Shown piece by piece: positions 10,960 through 22,747 of a DNA stretch of 64,000 nucleotides (the stretch's first letter is position 1; each line of letters begins with the position of its first letter). The DNA is taken from contig JAGPNK010000002.1 of the NCBI GenBank assembly GCA_020746835.1, positions 3,038,001 to 3,102,000 of the forward strand, in the 5' to 3' direction. The position numbers and the translations under genes are program-made. Under the pieces are notes generated by a model. It made no database searches. It was not told the origin of the DNA and saw only the letters and a program-made list of their open reading frames with translations. This DNA is from Stachybotrys elegans (Eukaryota; Ascomycota; Sordariomycetes; Hypocreales; Stachybotryaceae).

Positions 10960-12112
10960 ATGAGCCAGGAGTATGATGAGCAGGTTGGGGACGAGAGCGG
11001 AATGCCAGGCCCCGGCGCCCCTACCCCTCTGAGCGCACTCGAGGTACGACGCCATCAGACTTGCAGACGTGGACCATACTAACTGGACCTCTCAGGGTAT
11101 TGCCGGATTGACGAAGCGTGATATACAGCTCGTTGTTGACGGAGGCTTCAACACCGTCGAGTCAGTTGCCTACACCCCCCGGCGCATGCTGGAGCAGATC
11201 AAGGGTATCTCGGAGCAGAAGGCTGCCAAGATCCTGGGCGAAGGTGAGTCGGCATCGTGATCTCAATTGCACGAGTTGCCATTGCTAATGTGCTGTGCAG
11301 CTTCCAAACTGGTGCCCATGGGCTTCACGACCGCGACGGAGATGCACCAACGTCGAAGCGAACTGATCTCCATCACAACAGGATCAAAGAATCTAGACAC
11401 GCTGCTTGCCGGTGGTATCGAGACCGGCTCAGTGACAGAGCTCTTTGGAGAGTTTAGGACGGGAAAGAGTCAGATCTGCCACACCTTGGCTGTTACCTGC
11501 CAGCTGCCATTCGACATGGGCGGTGGCGAGGGCAAATGCCTCTACATCGACACCGAAGGAACATTCCGACCTGTGCGCCTCCTCAGTGTCGCAAACCGAT
11601 TCGGTCTCTCTGGCGAAGAGGTGCTAGACAACGTTGCGTACGCGCGTGCCTACAACTCGGACCATCAGCTTCAGCTCTTGAACCAAGCGGCTGCGATGAT
11701 GTGTGAGACAAGATTCTCACTGCTGGTTGTGGACAGTGCGACCTCGCTATACCGAACTGACTTCTGCGGACGTGGTGAGCTGTCCAACCGACAAACCCAT
11801 CTTGCCAAGTTCATGAGGACTCTGCAGCGCCTCGCGGATGAGTTTGGCATTGCCGTGGTCATCACAAACCAGGTCGTTGCACAAGTCGACGGAGGTCCCA
11901 GCGCCATGTTCAACCCTGACCCGAAGAAGCCCATTGGTGGCAACATCATTGCGCATGCAAGCACCACGAGAATCAGCCTGAAGAAGGGACGTGGTGAGAC
12001 GAGAGTTGCCAAGATCTATGACAGCCCTTGCTTGCCGGAGAGTGATACCCTTTTCGCGATCAACGAGGACGGCATTGGTGACCCTGCCCCTAAGGATCTT
12101 GAGAAAGACTAA
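10960..12112 (+). CDS. RAD51: RAD51 recombinase
   Basis: Three exons: 10960-11043, 11096-11243, 11301-12112; 347 residues, the usual length. The N-terminal helix-hairpin-helix region includes [20 protein letters not shown] and [11 protein letters not shown]. The RecA-type ATPase core has Walker A GEFRTGKS (about 127-134), the stretch [15 protein letters not shown], Walker B LLVVD (about 218-222) and the L2 region [20 protein letters not shown]. The family forms filaments on single-stranded DNA and catalyses strand exchange in homologous recombination and meiosis in the nucleus. The sequence follows Neurospora mei-3 closely through both introns. An MCB-like box upstream suggests cell-cycle control. 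Confidence 0.97.
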
Positions 12113-12636
12113 GGTGATGGATCGCTATTAATGATGGTATGAGTTAAGGCTGTCTGTGATTTCTTGCATGGGTTGCTGGCGTTGAGTAAATGGGGATATT
12201 ATTTATTGCTGTATTCGGGAGATGGCTGAATCAGTGGGCTGTACTAGATAGTGGAAATGAGCGATAGGTCTTTGGTCACTGCCGAGCTGGGGCGTCTTGC
12301 CATTTGCCCCTGTTTGGGCGAGCCGAGAAGGAAGAGACGCAAAATGTATAAAATGAAGAAATAAATAGAAGTGTCCTTTCTCTCCCATCACCGCAGGAAT
12401 ACTGTCACACATGTATGGCTATAGCCAGGGGCTACTGTAGGCTGAAGTTGAAAGCTGGTTTCCCCTTTTGGTTAGCGTGTTCGTGGACACCAGAACGAAT
12501 TTCTGCCTTCCTTTGTTGCAACGCGACCGGCCTGCCTACAACCACCATAGCAGCCCGTTTGCGCCAAACAATCGTGCTTCACCACCCCTCAAATCGTCGG
12601 ACGCGCGCAAATCTTGAGTCGCTATATGGAGGCGAG
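12113..12636. other. intergenic, RAD51 3' flank and nucleoporin promoter
   Basis: Short spacer between two genes on the same strand. The frame of the next gene is open back to 12415, but the conserved nucleoporin N-terminus begins near 12637, so the upstream part is treated as 5' UTR. Nothing else is seen. Confidence 0.5.
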
Positions 12637-15600
12637 ATGGATTCAAGCGACGCCCCGTACGTGCTCAAGGAAACCCGCTTGAACCTCGAGCCTCCCGCTT
12701 CCGCCTTTGTCGTCAACATCAAAGTCCCCTCGACGCCAGCCAGCAATCGATACCAACGCAACTCGGTGCACAAGCCCGCCGACGAAGACGAGACCGCTTT
12801 CCGGCTCAAGAACCTCGCGACCGCGTCGTCGATATACCGCCGCCAATGGCACGACACGCCCCGAAGCTTTCTGTGGCGGGTGCTCGATGAAGGTTCCGTC
12901 CTGAGCATACGAGCTGTGGATGTCAGCCGCGACAAAGACGCACCCGATTCCTCCCTCATTCTCAACTTTCGGTTCCCAGCCCCCATCCAGCCGGGATGCG
13001 TGGCCCTGGCGGACCCCCAAGAGCACGATGCTCTGGGCATCTACGTCCTGGACCAAGTGAACCAGCTCTACTCGTTCATCCTGCGCCCCGAATTCTTCAG
13101 GAAAAAGTCGTCAATGGACGCCGTGCTCACCGACTTTGCCAAAATCTATTCGCCGCTGGGGTTGGGATCGAAGCACGCCCATAGAATGGTTGCCGTGTCA
13201 GAGAATACCCTCCTCATAACAACTAGCGATGGAGGCATGATCCGACTTGACAAAACGGCCCAAGACGGTGAGTCTCGTTATATCTTGTGCAAAGATGCGT
13301 ATCAGCTTACTGACCTTGAATGCAGCTCATGAAGCATCATGGAAAGAGACCATGTTCAACGTACAAGGATGGGCTCAGAACCTCCGCAGCTACCTACCAT
13401 TCCAGGGAAAGCACACCATCAAGTACGGCAAGGTGTACATGGAATACAGTACTGCCGCCGCCATAAAGACAACCTCGTTCGGACTGGATGACGTTCTGTA
13501 TGGTGTCACTGTGTGCCTCGACCACCGAATGCGCATCTGGAACCTCAACGATGGACAGGTGCTCTACACCGCCGACATACTAAACTCCGACATGACCCCC
13601 CAAGAAATGGTTAAATGGACGATTGACCCATCCCACTCAAACCTCATCCAGATTGTTGGCCGACACCGAGGGCAGAGAATCTGTGCCACCTATTCGCCTG
13701 TCGGCGCTGGAGAGTTCAAGTTTTGGAAGCTGATCAACAAGGGCAGCCACAGCATTGTCGTGGAGGACATGTTCCCCAACACGAGCTTGATTCCCGTCGC
13801 CCCCTCTTCTTCAGACGTTTGGACGCTGGCCGACTTCGTCCTCTCTTACCAGGATCAGGACGAGGGAGAGTTGGTTTTGTGGACGCTTTGGAAGAACAAC
13901 ATGACCTACAGAGTCCAGCGGCTGGAGCTCGACAGGAGTCTTGGAAACACGTGGGAGGAAAACTGGGAAGGCGTCCTGGTTGACACAGAAATTGCCACCG
14001 CGCTCTCCTCGGGACCTAGCGACCCTTCAGATGTCACCGACAAATGGCTGCAGCTGATTCTTCAGCCCGGAAGATTTACAACTACCACCTTGGAGACTGC
14101 GCTGTCAATCTACGAGTCGGGGCTCGGCACCTCAAGAGAGAACAACAAAGACCGAAGCCTGGCGGAATCGATATGCTCGGTGATTGGATCAACGGCTTCT
14201 CTAGAGCGCAGCTCATCTGGGTCCATGGACTACGAAACGTACCGAGCTTCGAGTGACACTCAGTGGCGCAGATTCTACCGACTTCTTGTTGAGCTCGATA
14301 AACAGCGTGGCGAGGCTGTCGGTCTCTCTCTGGACCCTGACAGTGACATGGTCTGGGTTGTCTGCACAGATATGCTCTCTGCTGTGCGAGAATGCAGCAA
14401 CCTGGAGCAACTCTACCACAACTTGAATCGATCCAGCGAGCATTCACAGCAGCTCCGGTCTTTGATTCGGGCATCCCTACTTTTTGTCTACGAATTCTCC
14501 GATAAATTCCTGCAGCTTTGCAACTCGACTCTTAGATTGGAGCTGTTTGAGGAATCATCGAAGACGGACCTTGAAAGAATCCAGTACTTTGCCGACAAGT
14601 CTGGCTTCTGGCGTGGCATTACAGACGAGGACTGCGCGCAGGTGGTCGGCATCCTCGGACAGAATTTCAGCGCTGTCACAGATGAAGTCTACGACGACTT
14701 GATGAATGTGATAGCAGCGCCGGCGGACGCAAAATCGCGAAAGTTCAGCCACCCTCTGACTGAGTTTGGCAGGAAACTGTACCTGAAAGCAGCCCAGGAC
14801 AATATGGAATTGCAGTGGAAGATTTACTTCAGTCAGCTCGTATTGCTGGTCCATATGGAGTTTGAGTTCGATAAGGAAGAAGATGCACTCCATCACAGGG
14901 TCGACATTGGCCTGGTTTTCCGACGGCTGGTGGCAGCTCTGCGGAAACTCGAGCTTCTGAGGTGGCTTGCCAACACTGAACTATCGATACCACTCTACAA
15001 GACCGAGAAAGCGGGCTCACTGAGCATGTCGAGGAAGGAGGCCGAGGAGACCAAGACTGTCACGGCCTTGGACATCAATGTTGGGCATCTGCTGGGCTGT
15101 GTCAACACCCAGTACGAACCTCTGAGCTCCAGTATCACTGAAATGGCGGCAAACCTCTGCGCGCCAGATAGCGATATTGAGGTGTCGACTTCCTTGGTTC
15201 AGTGCTGGCTGCTGAAGAGGGACAGACCTGACTTGGCTCTGGAACTTCTTCCTTACTGTGACCAGAACCCCTTCTCCGTCTACGTACAGGGCCGAATTTT
15301 GCTGTCATTGAAAGACTTTGCTGCGGCTGCGACTAGTTTTAGAAAGGCAGCCATTGGGATGAGTACGTTTCCCACTGTTTTTGAACGGCAATAATTTGGA
15401 GGCTAACATCACTCCAGGCACGCGAAATATGCAGGGAGAGCGCCATAGTACTGGTCTGCTCGACGACACGGAGTGGAATCTCATAAATGCTGGCAGCGGG
15501 CGATACTATGCGCATATCGTTGCGCTATTCGAGAAGCAACGAGCATACTCGTATGTTGCCGAGTTCGCCCGCTTGGCTCTTCAGTTCCTGGACCGGGATG

Positions 15601-16244
15601 CCGATGCCCAGGCACTCAAGACGGACACGCTGAGTCGGTTGTTCAATGCGGCCGTTGCGACATCGCAGTTCGAGCTGGCGCAGACGAGCCTGCTCTCCTT
15701 TGCAGACAAGGCCTTGAAGATGTCCAGTCTACGGAAACTCATTGAGAAGATGTGCACCACGTACCATACCATGGAGCTGGCGACTTTGCCCTTCCCTGGC
15801 CTGCAGCAGGAGGTCGACGACATTCTTGCTGCCAAGTGCCGCAATGCCATGGATGTTACCGCTGCCAGTGGCTCGCAGTACCATCAGGTACTGTATGCAT
15901 GGAGAATCAAGCGCAAGAACTTCCGAGGAGCTGCCTCGGTGCTGCTGGACCGCATCCAGAAGCTGAAGATGGCAGGGGAGGGAGATAAGTTTGTTGGCGA
16001 GGATGTCTTCGATACTCCCGTGACGAAGCAGTACCTGCTCCTCATCAATGCGCTCAGCTGCGTGGATCCCAAACAGGCATGGGTTTTTGACGAGGGTATC
16101 GGGCGCGGAGATGACGCAGGCAAGAGGCGTGTTGTCTCGCTGGCAGATATCAGGAAGCAGTACCAGGACGAGCTGGATCGTATCGCGGCCATTCAAAACA
16201 ACCAGTTTGGATTCGAGGCGGACGATGTGATGGAGATTGTCTGA
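12637..16244 (+). CDS. NUP120: nucleoporin of the Nup120/Nup160 family
   Basis: Three exons: 12637-13267, 13326-15362, 15418-16244; 1164 residues, the size expected for the filamentous-fungal Nup120 orthologue. The N-terminal half has family segments such as YVLKETRLNLEPP, SSIYRRQWHDTPRSFLWRVL and VSENTLLITTSDGGMIRLDK and should form the beta-propeller. The C-terminal half is predicted alpha-solenoid, with helical segments such as FEFDKEEDALHHRVDIGLVF. The protein is a scaffold subunit of the Y-shaped Nup84/Nup107-160 complex of the nuclear pore, needed for mRNA export and pore assembly. Start 12637 is chosen because family similarity begins a few residues later. Its 3' end lies about 280 bases from the convergent VPS26 gene. 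Confidence 0.88.
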
Positions 16245-16521
16245 GGGACCGGCGGCTTCCATGTAGATTAAGGCAACGAATTCGTTGCGAGAACTATTCA
16301 AGGGTTTTTGTGATACCTCGGCAAATGTACGGGAAATATTAGGGCTGGCTTCATGATTATAGATGTGTCTTTGTTCATCTCCAATATTCGCATCTAACGT
16401 GGTCAATCTACTCTCCCTAACAATGTAAAACCGCATAACGCCTAACACTATGCTACAAACAGCCCGAATAAGGTATAGTTGGAAGAGAGGGGCCTCTTGG
16501 ATCACAGAGCATAGAGGGTGC

Positions 16522-17647
16522 TCATGCTTGCGCGGCGGCCAAGAGCTTGTTCTCTGGCGGGGCGGGCAGTGATGATGTGCCTTGGCCCTGGGCCACGGGG
16601 GCGTCTGGGGCTTGACGGTAGAGGATGATCTCTGACTGCTTAAAGTAGCGCCGTGCATCTATGAGTGGTTTGTTAGTACCGACACGACGGGCGATAAAGG
16701 GTCTTTTCTTCCCCTTCTACTTCTCTTCGTCTTTTGGGAAGGGGAGTTGTACGAACCTTCGTCGATGAGGACCAAGCTCAGGTAATATCTAGTAGAGAAC
16801 TTCTTATTGACGTCGCGGAATGTAGGCGTCAAATCGAAGCCTCCGAGGAAGAGTCGGATGGGGATCGTCTCTCCGCGAGACGGCGAGCCATCCATGATCT
16901 CGAAGCGGACGAGGGTCTCGCTTTCGTTATATTGGTTAGGCGCAGCACCCGTCGTCTCCCTCCTGATGATGGACAGCTCCATGTGCTTGATCTTGAGCCG
17001 GACGAGCAGGAAGTAGATGCGGCCGACGATGACGTCCTTGAGGTGGTACTTGCTCTTGCTGTACTCGAACTCGATGTGCAGGCAGTCCTCGATGCCGACG
17101 TCCATCTTGATGCTGCTGTTCATCTCGGGCGGGATGCGGTAGCTGTAGACCCATATGTCCTTCTCGCGGATCACGTCGGCCATGCGGCGCGAGACGGTGA
17201 CGCGCACAAAGTATCGGAGCTTGACGTTGATGCCGTTGTACGACTCGTACTGCTTCTCGACGTTCTTGAAGTTGAAGTCGAACGTCTGCGGGTGCTGCAG
17301 CTCACCCGGCGCCGCGAGCTCCTGGTTGAGGGAGAGGAACTCGTAGTGGTTGCCGCGGTCGAAGAACATCTCTACCGGGCAAGATTTGTTAGAGGGAGCG
17401 CAGAGAGACAGAGATGAGAGGATGGCGTACCAATTGTGCCGATGAACTGGACCTTGATGCCGGTATGCTCCAGGCGCTTCCCGTCCTTGGGTCGCACCGT
17501 CACGGCGCCCTTGACAGACTCGCCATCCATGAACAGAGGCGCCTTCTCGCGGCGGTTCTTGTCGAACTTGACGTCGACCATGGCGCGGTCGTCGGCATCT
17601 TCGAGCACGACATCGATGTCGACGGGGGTAGCGAAGAAATACGCCAT
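16522..17647 (-). CDS. VPS26: retromer subunit Vps26
   Basis: Three exons on the minus strand: 17647-17431, 17371-16757, 16658-16522; 322 residues, the usual length. It begins MAYFFATPVDIDVVLEDADD and contains FDRGNHYEFLSLNQELAAPG, LRYFVRVTVSRR, IRRETTGAAPNQYNESET and ETIPIRLFLGGFDLTPTF, the conserved arrestin-fold core. The last exon gives DARRYFKQSEIILYRQAPD followed by a short Pro/Ala/Gln tail. Vps26 joins Vps35 and Vps29 in the retromer cargo-selective core, which recycles receptors from endosomes to the Golgi. The gene is divergent from RPL9, with about 780 bases between the start codons, and convergent with the nucleoporin gene. Confidence 0.96.
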
Positions 17648-18428
17648 GGCTGGAAGGAGGAGGGGGGGCTGTCCTATCGGGCGAAAGCGAGGGGATGAGG
17701 AATGACGGAGTCAGCTGAGGATCTCGGTCGCGGGGATCGCTGTCGCGCAATTGAGATGGCAGCCTGGAGGGGAGCTGGCGGGCCTGAGAAAGGAGGCTGT
17801 AGAGGTGCGTGGGTGTCGGCCGAGATGGATGCCGTGGAGTAGTTCTGCGCTGACGTACCGTGCCTTTAGCTAGTACTACCTACCAGCAGCAGTTCGCGAG
17901 GCCGAAGTGGAGGTTCATTGGACGGGAGCCCCTGTTGGGAACGGTGCAAGTATCTTATCTCCTTCGCCTTTCGACTCAAGAGCCATACATAATTTTGAAT
18001 CTATTGTTGGAGCTATGGGGAGAACCTGAAACTCTTCAAAGTTTATAGTGTGTTTTTCGTATTTTAATATTATTTCCTGTCAATGTATCCAGTATCTTCA
18101 TCAACCACAGGTACTTATCGTTTCGTAGACACAACAGCAGCTTGTTGGAGCCTATGACCTGATTGGTTGCGAGCCTACGATGGAACTTAGTCATTCAGAT
18201 GAGCGATTTCAGTCACGTGAACGTACAGACGGCCAGCCTCCTTACATAATATAATTGCAATTGTTCGACCCACAGGAGACCCAACCCCGGCTTAGCGATT
18301 CCCCCTCACGTGCATCGAGCCCTAGAACTTTTCCTGCCCACACGAAAATCGTCCATCAATTCGTGATCGCCCGACGACGTGACAACGATACCCTCAACCC
18401 TCAGCATCACCACGCACTAACCAGCAGG
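17648..18428. promoter_or_regulatory. divergent promoter of VPS26 and RPL9
   Basis: The 781-base spacer has no gene. It holds two CACGTG cores on the RPL9 side, one within the palindrome TCACGTGA (18213-18220) and one at 18307-18312, both 115-215 bases before the RPL9 start. CACGTG is the site for bHLH proteins such as Cbf1, which in some ascomycetes act on ribosomal protein promoters. Confidence 0.55.
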
Positions 18429-19343
18429 ATGAAGTACATTCATTCGGAGCAGACCCTGGACATCCCAGAGGGTGGTATGTACTGACTTTTCAATTATCCA
18501 GCCGATCCGAATTCGTTGCGTTTTGGGAGCCGCCCCGGCCGTGTTGCCATTGTTGGAGAGGGATTGGGCCCTTTGCGCATCGAAATTCCGTGGGAGGCAT
18601 CTCAGAGACAAACGATGCAGAGGCTAACATATGGCTTGCAGTCAAGGTGGCGATCAAGTCGCGAGTCGTCACCGTTGAGGGACCCCGAGGTACGAAATAT
18701 CCCCCGCCCAGGCCGCCCTGGTGCTCAGCCATCAACCGTCGAGTCCCGTGGCTGACCAGGAGGAAATAACAGGCAAGCTGGTCAAGGACCTCGGACACAT
18801 CGCCGTCAACTTCACCCAGCCCAAGAAGAACACCATCGCCATCGAGCTGCACCACGGCAACCGAAAGAATGTCGCCGCCCTCCGCACGGTCCGCACCATC
18901 ATCAACAACCTGATCATTGGTGTCACCAAGGGCTTCAAGTACAAGATGCGCTACGTCTACGCCCATTTCCCCATCAACGTCAACCTGGACAAGAACAAGG
19001 AGACTGGCGTCTGGGAGGTCGAGATCCGAAACTTCGTCGGCGAGAAGATTGTCCGCCGCGTCGTTCTGCAGTCTGGTGTCGATGTTGAGGTCTCCAAGTC
19101 CCAGAAGGATGAGCTCATCCTGAGCGGCAACTCCATCGAGGCTGTCTCCCAAAGTGCGGCCGATATTCAGCAGATCTGCCGGGTGCGAAACAAGGATATC
19201 CGAAAGGTTCGTTCCCACCCACGGGGGAGGGCGCCGATTGCCTGCCCGACCACCCCAAGCCGTCTTCTATGTGCTGACATGAATTTTCACAGTTCCTGGA
19301 CGGTCTGTACGTTTCCGAGAAGGGCAACGTTGTTGAGGAATAG
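18429..19343 (+). CDS. RPL9: 60S ribosomal protein L9 (uL6)
   Basis: Four exons: 18429-18474, 18642-18689, 18773-19206, 19293-19343; 192 residues, the family length. It begins MKYIHSEQTLDIPEGVKVAI; the mature frame runs through VTVEGPRGKLVKDLGHI, RTIINNLIIGVTKGFKYKMR, VELQ-type core residues and DELILSGNSIEAVSQSAADI to the end DGLYVSEKGNVVEE. It is a structural protein of the large ribosomal subunit near the sarcin-ricin loop and P-stalk base. Split, short 5' exons and a longer first intron (167 nt) are usual for fungal ribosomal protein genes. The reading frame downstream of the TAG stays open for 86 further codons, starting with a hexamer repeat. Confidence 0.97.
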
Positions 19344-20051
19344 ACGCGGACACGGACACGGACACGGACACGGATCTTGTTTCTTTTGCGTTTCTGGGAC
19401 TCAGGAGTGGCGAAGGTTCATCATTGCATGTCAAGTAGCAAAGGGCTACTAAAAACAAATTCAAAAGCAAGAGACATGAATCACTCTGTGCCAGCCATGA
19501 CATTCGCCGCACGATGTGAATCTAGGTTTCTACGAGGACGGGGTCATGCGCAAAGCGAATTGTTTTCTACAAAGCACGATGAAGCAATAATCATTCATTG
19601 ATGAGAGCGGAACTGCAAGTTGCCCTAGCAGAAATTTCTTGGTCTATCGCGCAAAAAATTGGTGTGTCAAGGTTAAACGAAACGTCTACAATCCGCAGGC
19701 AATTGAAAGAGGGGGTGAATGTGGTGGTTCATTATAAAACTCATTGATCGTATGTTCCAAACTCATGTGAAAAAACCGCGAATCTCATGTCGCGTACAAC
19801 ATCCCATCTTCCAATTTTTCGAACTATTTCGAAACTCGCTCGGTTGCCACTGGGCACAAAAAGGCGACAAAAAACCCATGTCCGCCAAAATCCTTGTCCT
19901 AAACGCCGAAAAGAGCATTATGTGCAGAAAAAAAAAGACAAGCGTGGCCTGCCGGGCTGAGGGCAGAGTCTATGTGCAGAGAATATGCAGGCCCACGGCC
20001 CGGCGAGCCCAAATGTAAGAGTGAAATGTGCAAGTCGGCTGAGCCGAGGTT
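19344..20051. other. convergent 3' flanks of RPL9 and a surface-protein gene
   Basis: Contains the hexamer repeat at 19348-19374 and otherwise AT-balanced non-coding sequence. No gene is seen. Confidence 0.5.
19348..19374 (+). repeat. GGACAC hexamer microsatellite just after the RPL9 stop
   Basis: Four full GGACAC units and a partial fifth begin five bases after the TAG stop codon of RPL9, inside its 3' UTR. In the RPL9 frame the repeat would read Thr-Arg. Confidence 0.9.
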
Positions 20052-21231
20052 CTAAGGACGCGAGCTTCGGGCGTAATGAGACTTGGACGCTCGGCTGCCG
20101 TGAGTTCGGTGAGTCCTTCGCCCAGAGCTTGCGCTGCCTGAAATGGTTGTTAGTAGCTTGTTCGTGAGAATATGCGACGGAGGGTTTCTTACTGGGATCG
20201 GAAGATGAGTACGAGTAGTACGAATTGCTGTAACGAGAGCGCGACCTGCGGTCGGCAGGCTTCTTGTCCTTTCTAAGGTTCAGGAGAGCCAACATCGTGG
20301 CAGCAGCGCCGGCAAGACCGAGCCACCAGCCGCCGCCGCTCTTCTTCTTCTCACTGTGGGCGCCAGGCGAGGAAGGACGACGGCCGAAGCCGAACCAGCC
20401 GCCGTGGCGCTCCCGGCGAGCATAGGCCGAAGGGGGGCGGCTTCCGTGACGAGAGTAGTGCTCCTCAACCGTCTCGGTGCGCTCTCGGCGCTTGCTGCCG
20501 CCGAAGCAGGCGTTCCAGATACCACGGGCGATGCAGCAGAAGCACAGCAGCAGGAGCAGGCCCACACCCACAAGACTGCCAATGACAATACCTGCGATAG
20601 CACCCGGGCTCAAGCCACCGTCATCCTCGTCGCCGCCGCCGGCACCGATGGTGTCGCTATCGCCGGTCTCGGTTGTGGTAGGGGGCGCCGTGGCGGACGG
20701 GACACCGCTGATGGTAACAGTGGTGACACCGGTGATGCGAAAGGGAGCCGAGTAGCGGGTGGTGACGATGCCGTCGGTGGTAATGGTCACGGTTGTGCCG
20801 TCTTCAAAACCAGGCCTGGCAGAGCATTGGCCAGTACGAGCACAAGTCTGCCAGCCGGCGCAGCAAATCTCACCGCAGGGCTCCCAGTCGTCCTGCGTGG
20901 GCGTGCATATCTGGCCTGGCGTGGGTGCGGGAGGAGGCTCATAGTACGTCATGATGGTACTGGTAAATGTCCTTGTCTCGGTCCAGGTCGTCGTGTATTC
21001 GCCATAGACTGCTCCGCGGGCCAGACATGTTGCCCGGTTGCCATCCACCGTAGTGCAGGTCTCGCCGCGGTCACAGCAGTACTGGTTCTCGGCGCCGCAG
21101 TACGAATCGCACTGGCGGGGCAGCAGGTATGAGTAGCCTGCGTCATGGATGTCGTCCTTGGGGTAGGGCGTGGCCGAGGCAACGGCTGCGAGCAGCAGCA
21201 GAAGCCCGGAGGACGATGAGGAAGGACGCAT
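20052..21231 (-). CDS. predicted single-pass cell-surface protein with Cys-rich ectodomain
   Basis: Two exons on the minus strand: 21231-20193 and 20137-20052, joined over an intron with a GTAAGA donor and GCTACTAAC branch point; 374 residues. A signal peptide (Leu/Ala run at residues 9-21) is followed by a Cys-rich segment (CDSYCGAENQYCCDRGETC and CGEICCAGWQTC), then a Thr/Ser/Val-rich stalk and an acidic Gly patch. A strong membrane segment follows (GAIAGIVIGSLVGVGLLLLL), with CFCC at its inner end, and then a basic, Arg/Ser/Tyr-rich cytoplasmic tail with a second weak hydrophobic stretch (WWLGLAGAAATMLALL). The layout resembles Mid2/Wsc-type sensors, but no WSC domain is present, so a sensor role is only inferred. 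I do not recognise a named orthologue. Confidence 0.75.
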
Positions 21232-22747
21232 CGCGAGAAATCCGCAGCGGGCGCGGGCCGCAAGGCGCTTGGAGTTCGGTCGCTAGAGGAATTGCGGGTG
21301 GCTTGCGTTGATTGGAATGCGGGAAGCGGGAAAACTGGTGCGGGAGCGGTGAGATGAAAATCGTTCCAGTCCTGGAATTCAGATGGATGCCCAAAAGTGG
21401 ACTGGCTCCGGATGGGTGTTGTTGCCTTTAATCGGATTTAGGCGGTGGGTGGTTTGCTCTGGATGATGCCAATGTTAAGATGAATGAGGTTTATGCGTTG
21501 ATGCGGGCGGGTAGCGGTTTGCGCAAAAAGAAAACAAGAGATAAGAGGAAACAGAAAACATAGGGAGGGAGCTTGGAGCTGCCAGGCAATGGAGGAGTGA
21601 ATTTTAAACAAAAGGGTGATAGGGATCAAGGCTTGGTGTGTGTTGTCAGTTTCCCAACCACCTACTTACAGTGTCAAAAACCAGCCTCTCGATTTCTGGC
21701 GACTCACGTCGAAGGAAGCCGGATGGTTTCTGGGCCTGGCACACAAAATTGGAAAAAAAAATCAGCAAGGGTGTACTGCACTCTGTGGAGAAAGGGTGCA
21801 CTCAGTTCTGATTGATCTGAAGCAGCCGTGACCTGGCCTTTTTGCTTCTTCCTTGAGGCCGTATGCGTCGTGGTGACGATGATGTCTGGGCAATGGTGGA
21901 CTGGAGTGAGACGCTGGGCACTCAGCCAGCTCAGCAGCACGCAGCCGCCTACAAAACCAACTGGCTCAGTGTTTACAGGGGGCCTGATTGTTTACGGGGC
22001 GACAATCGATAAGTGAGGAGATTGCGGATCCGCATCCTAGGAGCTGGAGGGAGCAAGGCCCCTGCCAGGGACCAGACCAATACGAACCATTCGGGTCATC
22101 ATAGGCTAGAAGCCCACTGGAATCATGATTCGGCCACGGCATGGGCGGCAGCGTCAATTACTGGCCCGGTAATCCCAACCCTGAGATCTGGTTCCTGACA
22201 GCGACAGGTCGAGCGGCTTCATGCATGTTTAGGGGAAAGCCAAGAGGAGCAGGCAGGCATCAATGCTCCGGGGGTGCTTCTTTCAGCCCATTCGTGCAGA
22301 TATATGAGGTGGTTGGGCTTTGCGCTAAAGACATGTTTCGCTTGACCCATCCAAGACGGGGCGCTAAGCAACTGCCTGGCCAACCTGGGACAGAGTCGGA
22401 TTGTTAGGTAATCAGTGCGGTCCGACAAAACCCCGGACGGGCCAGTTTCGGAAATGACGCAGCACTGCAGGTCTCTCGAGCTGTGGCGCATGCAGTCTGG
22501 TGGGGGCATGCTCGACGGCTGTGGCTCACCAGTTCTGCGCTGTAACCTTGTCAAGCCGCGAGCCTAGTCGACCAAGCTGTGACGCTCTGCTTGGTGCATC
22601 TCCAACTATCTCCCCATAACCTCCTCAACCCCCTCTCATCCTCCCCATCGTCATTGTCGGTCCGCATCATTATACCGACGGCGCTCTCTCTCCTCGGGAT
22701 CACACCGCCCTGAATCCGCGACAACGACGACGACTACGCCGCCAACC
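21232..22747. other. divergent intergenic region
   Basis: Separates the minus-strand surface-protein gene from V-ATPase subunit H. Open frames are short and without recognisable domains. C/T-rich sequence just before 22748 fits the V-ATPase promoter and leader. Confidence 0.5.

Noticed and set aside
18475..18641. Possible intronic snoRNA in the long first RPL9 intron
   Set aside because: No C box (RTGATGA) paired with a D box and no terminal stem was seen.
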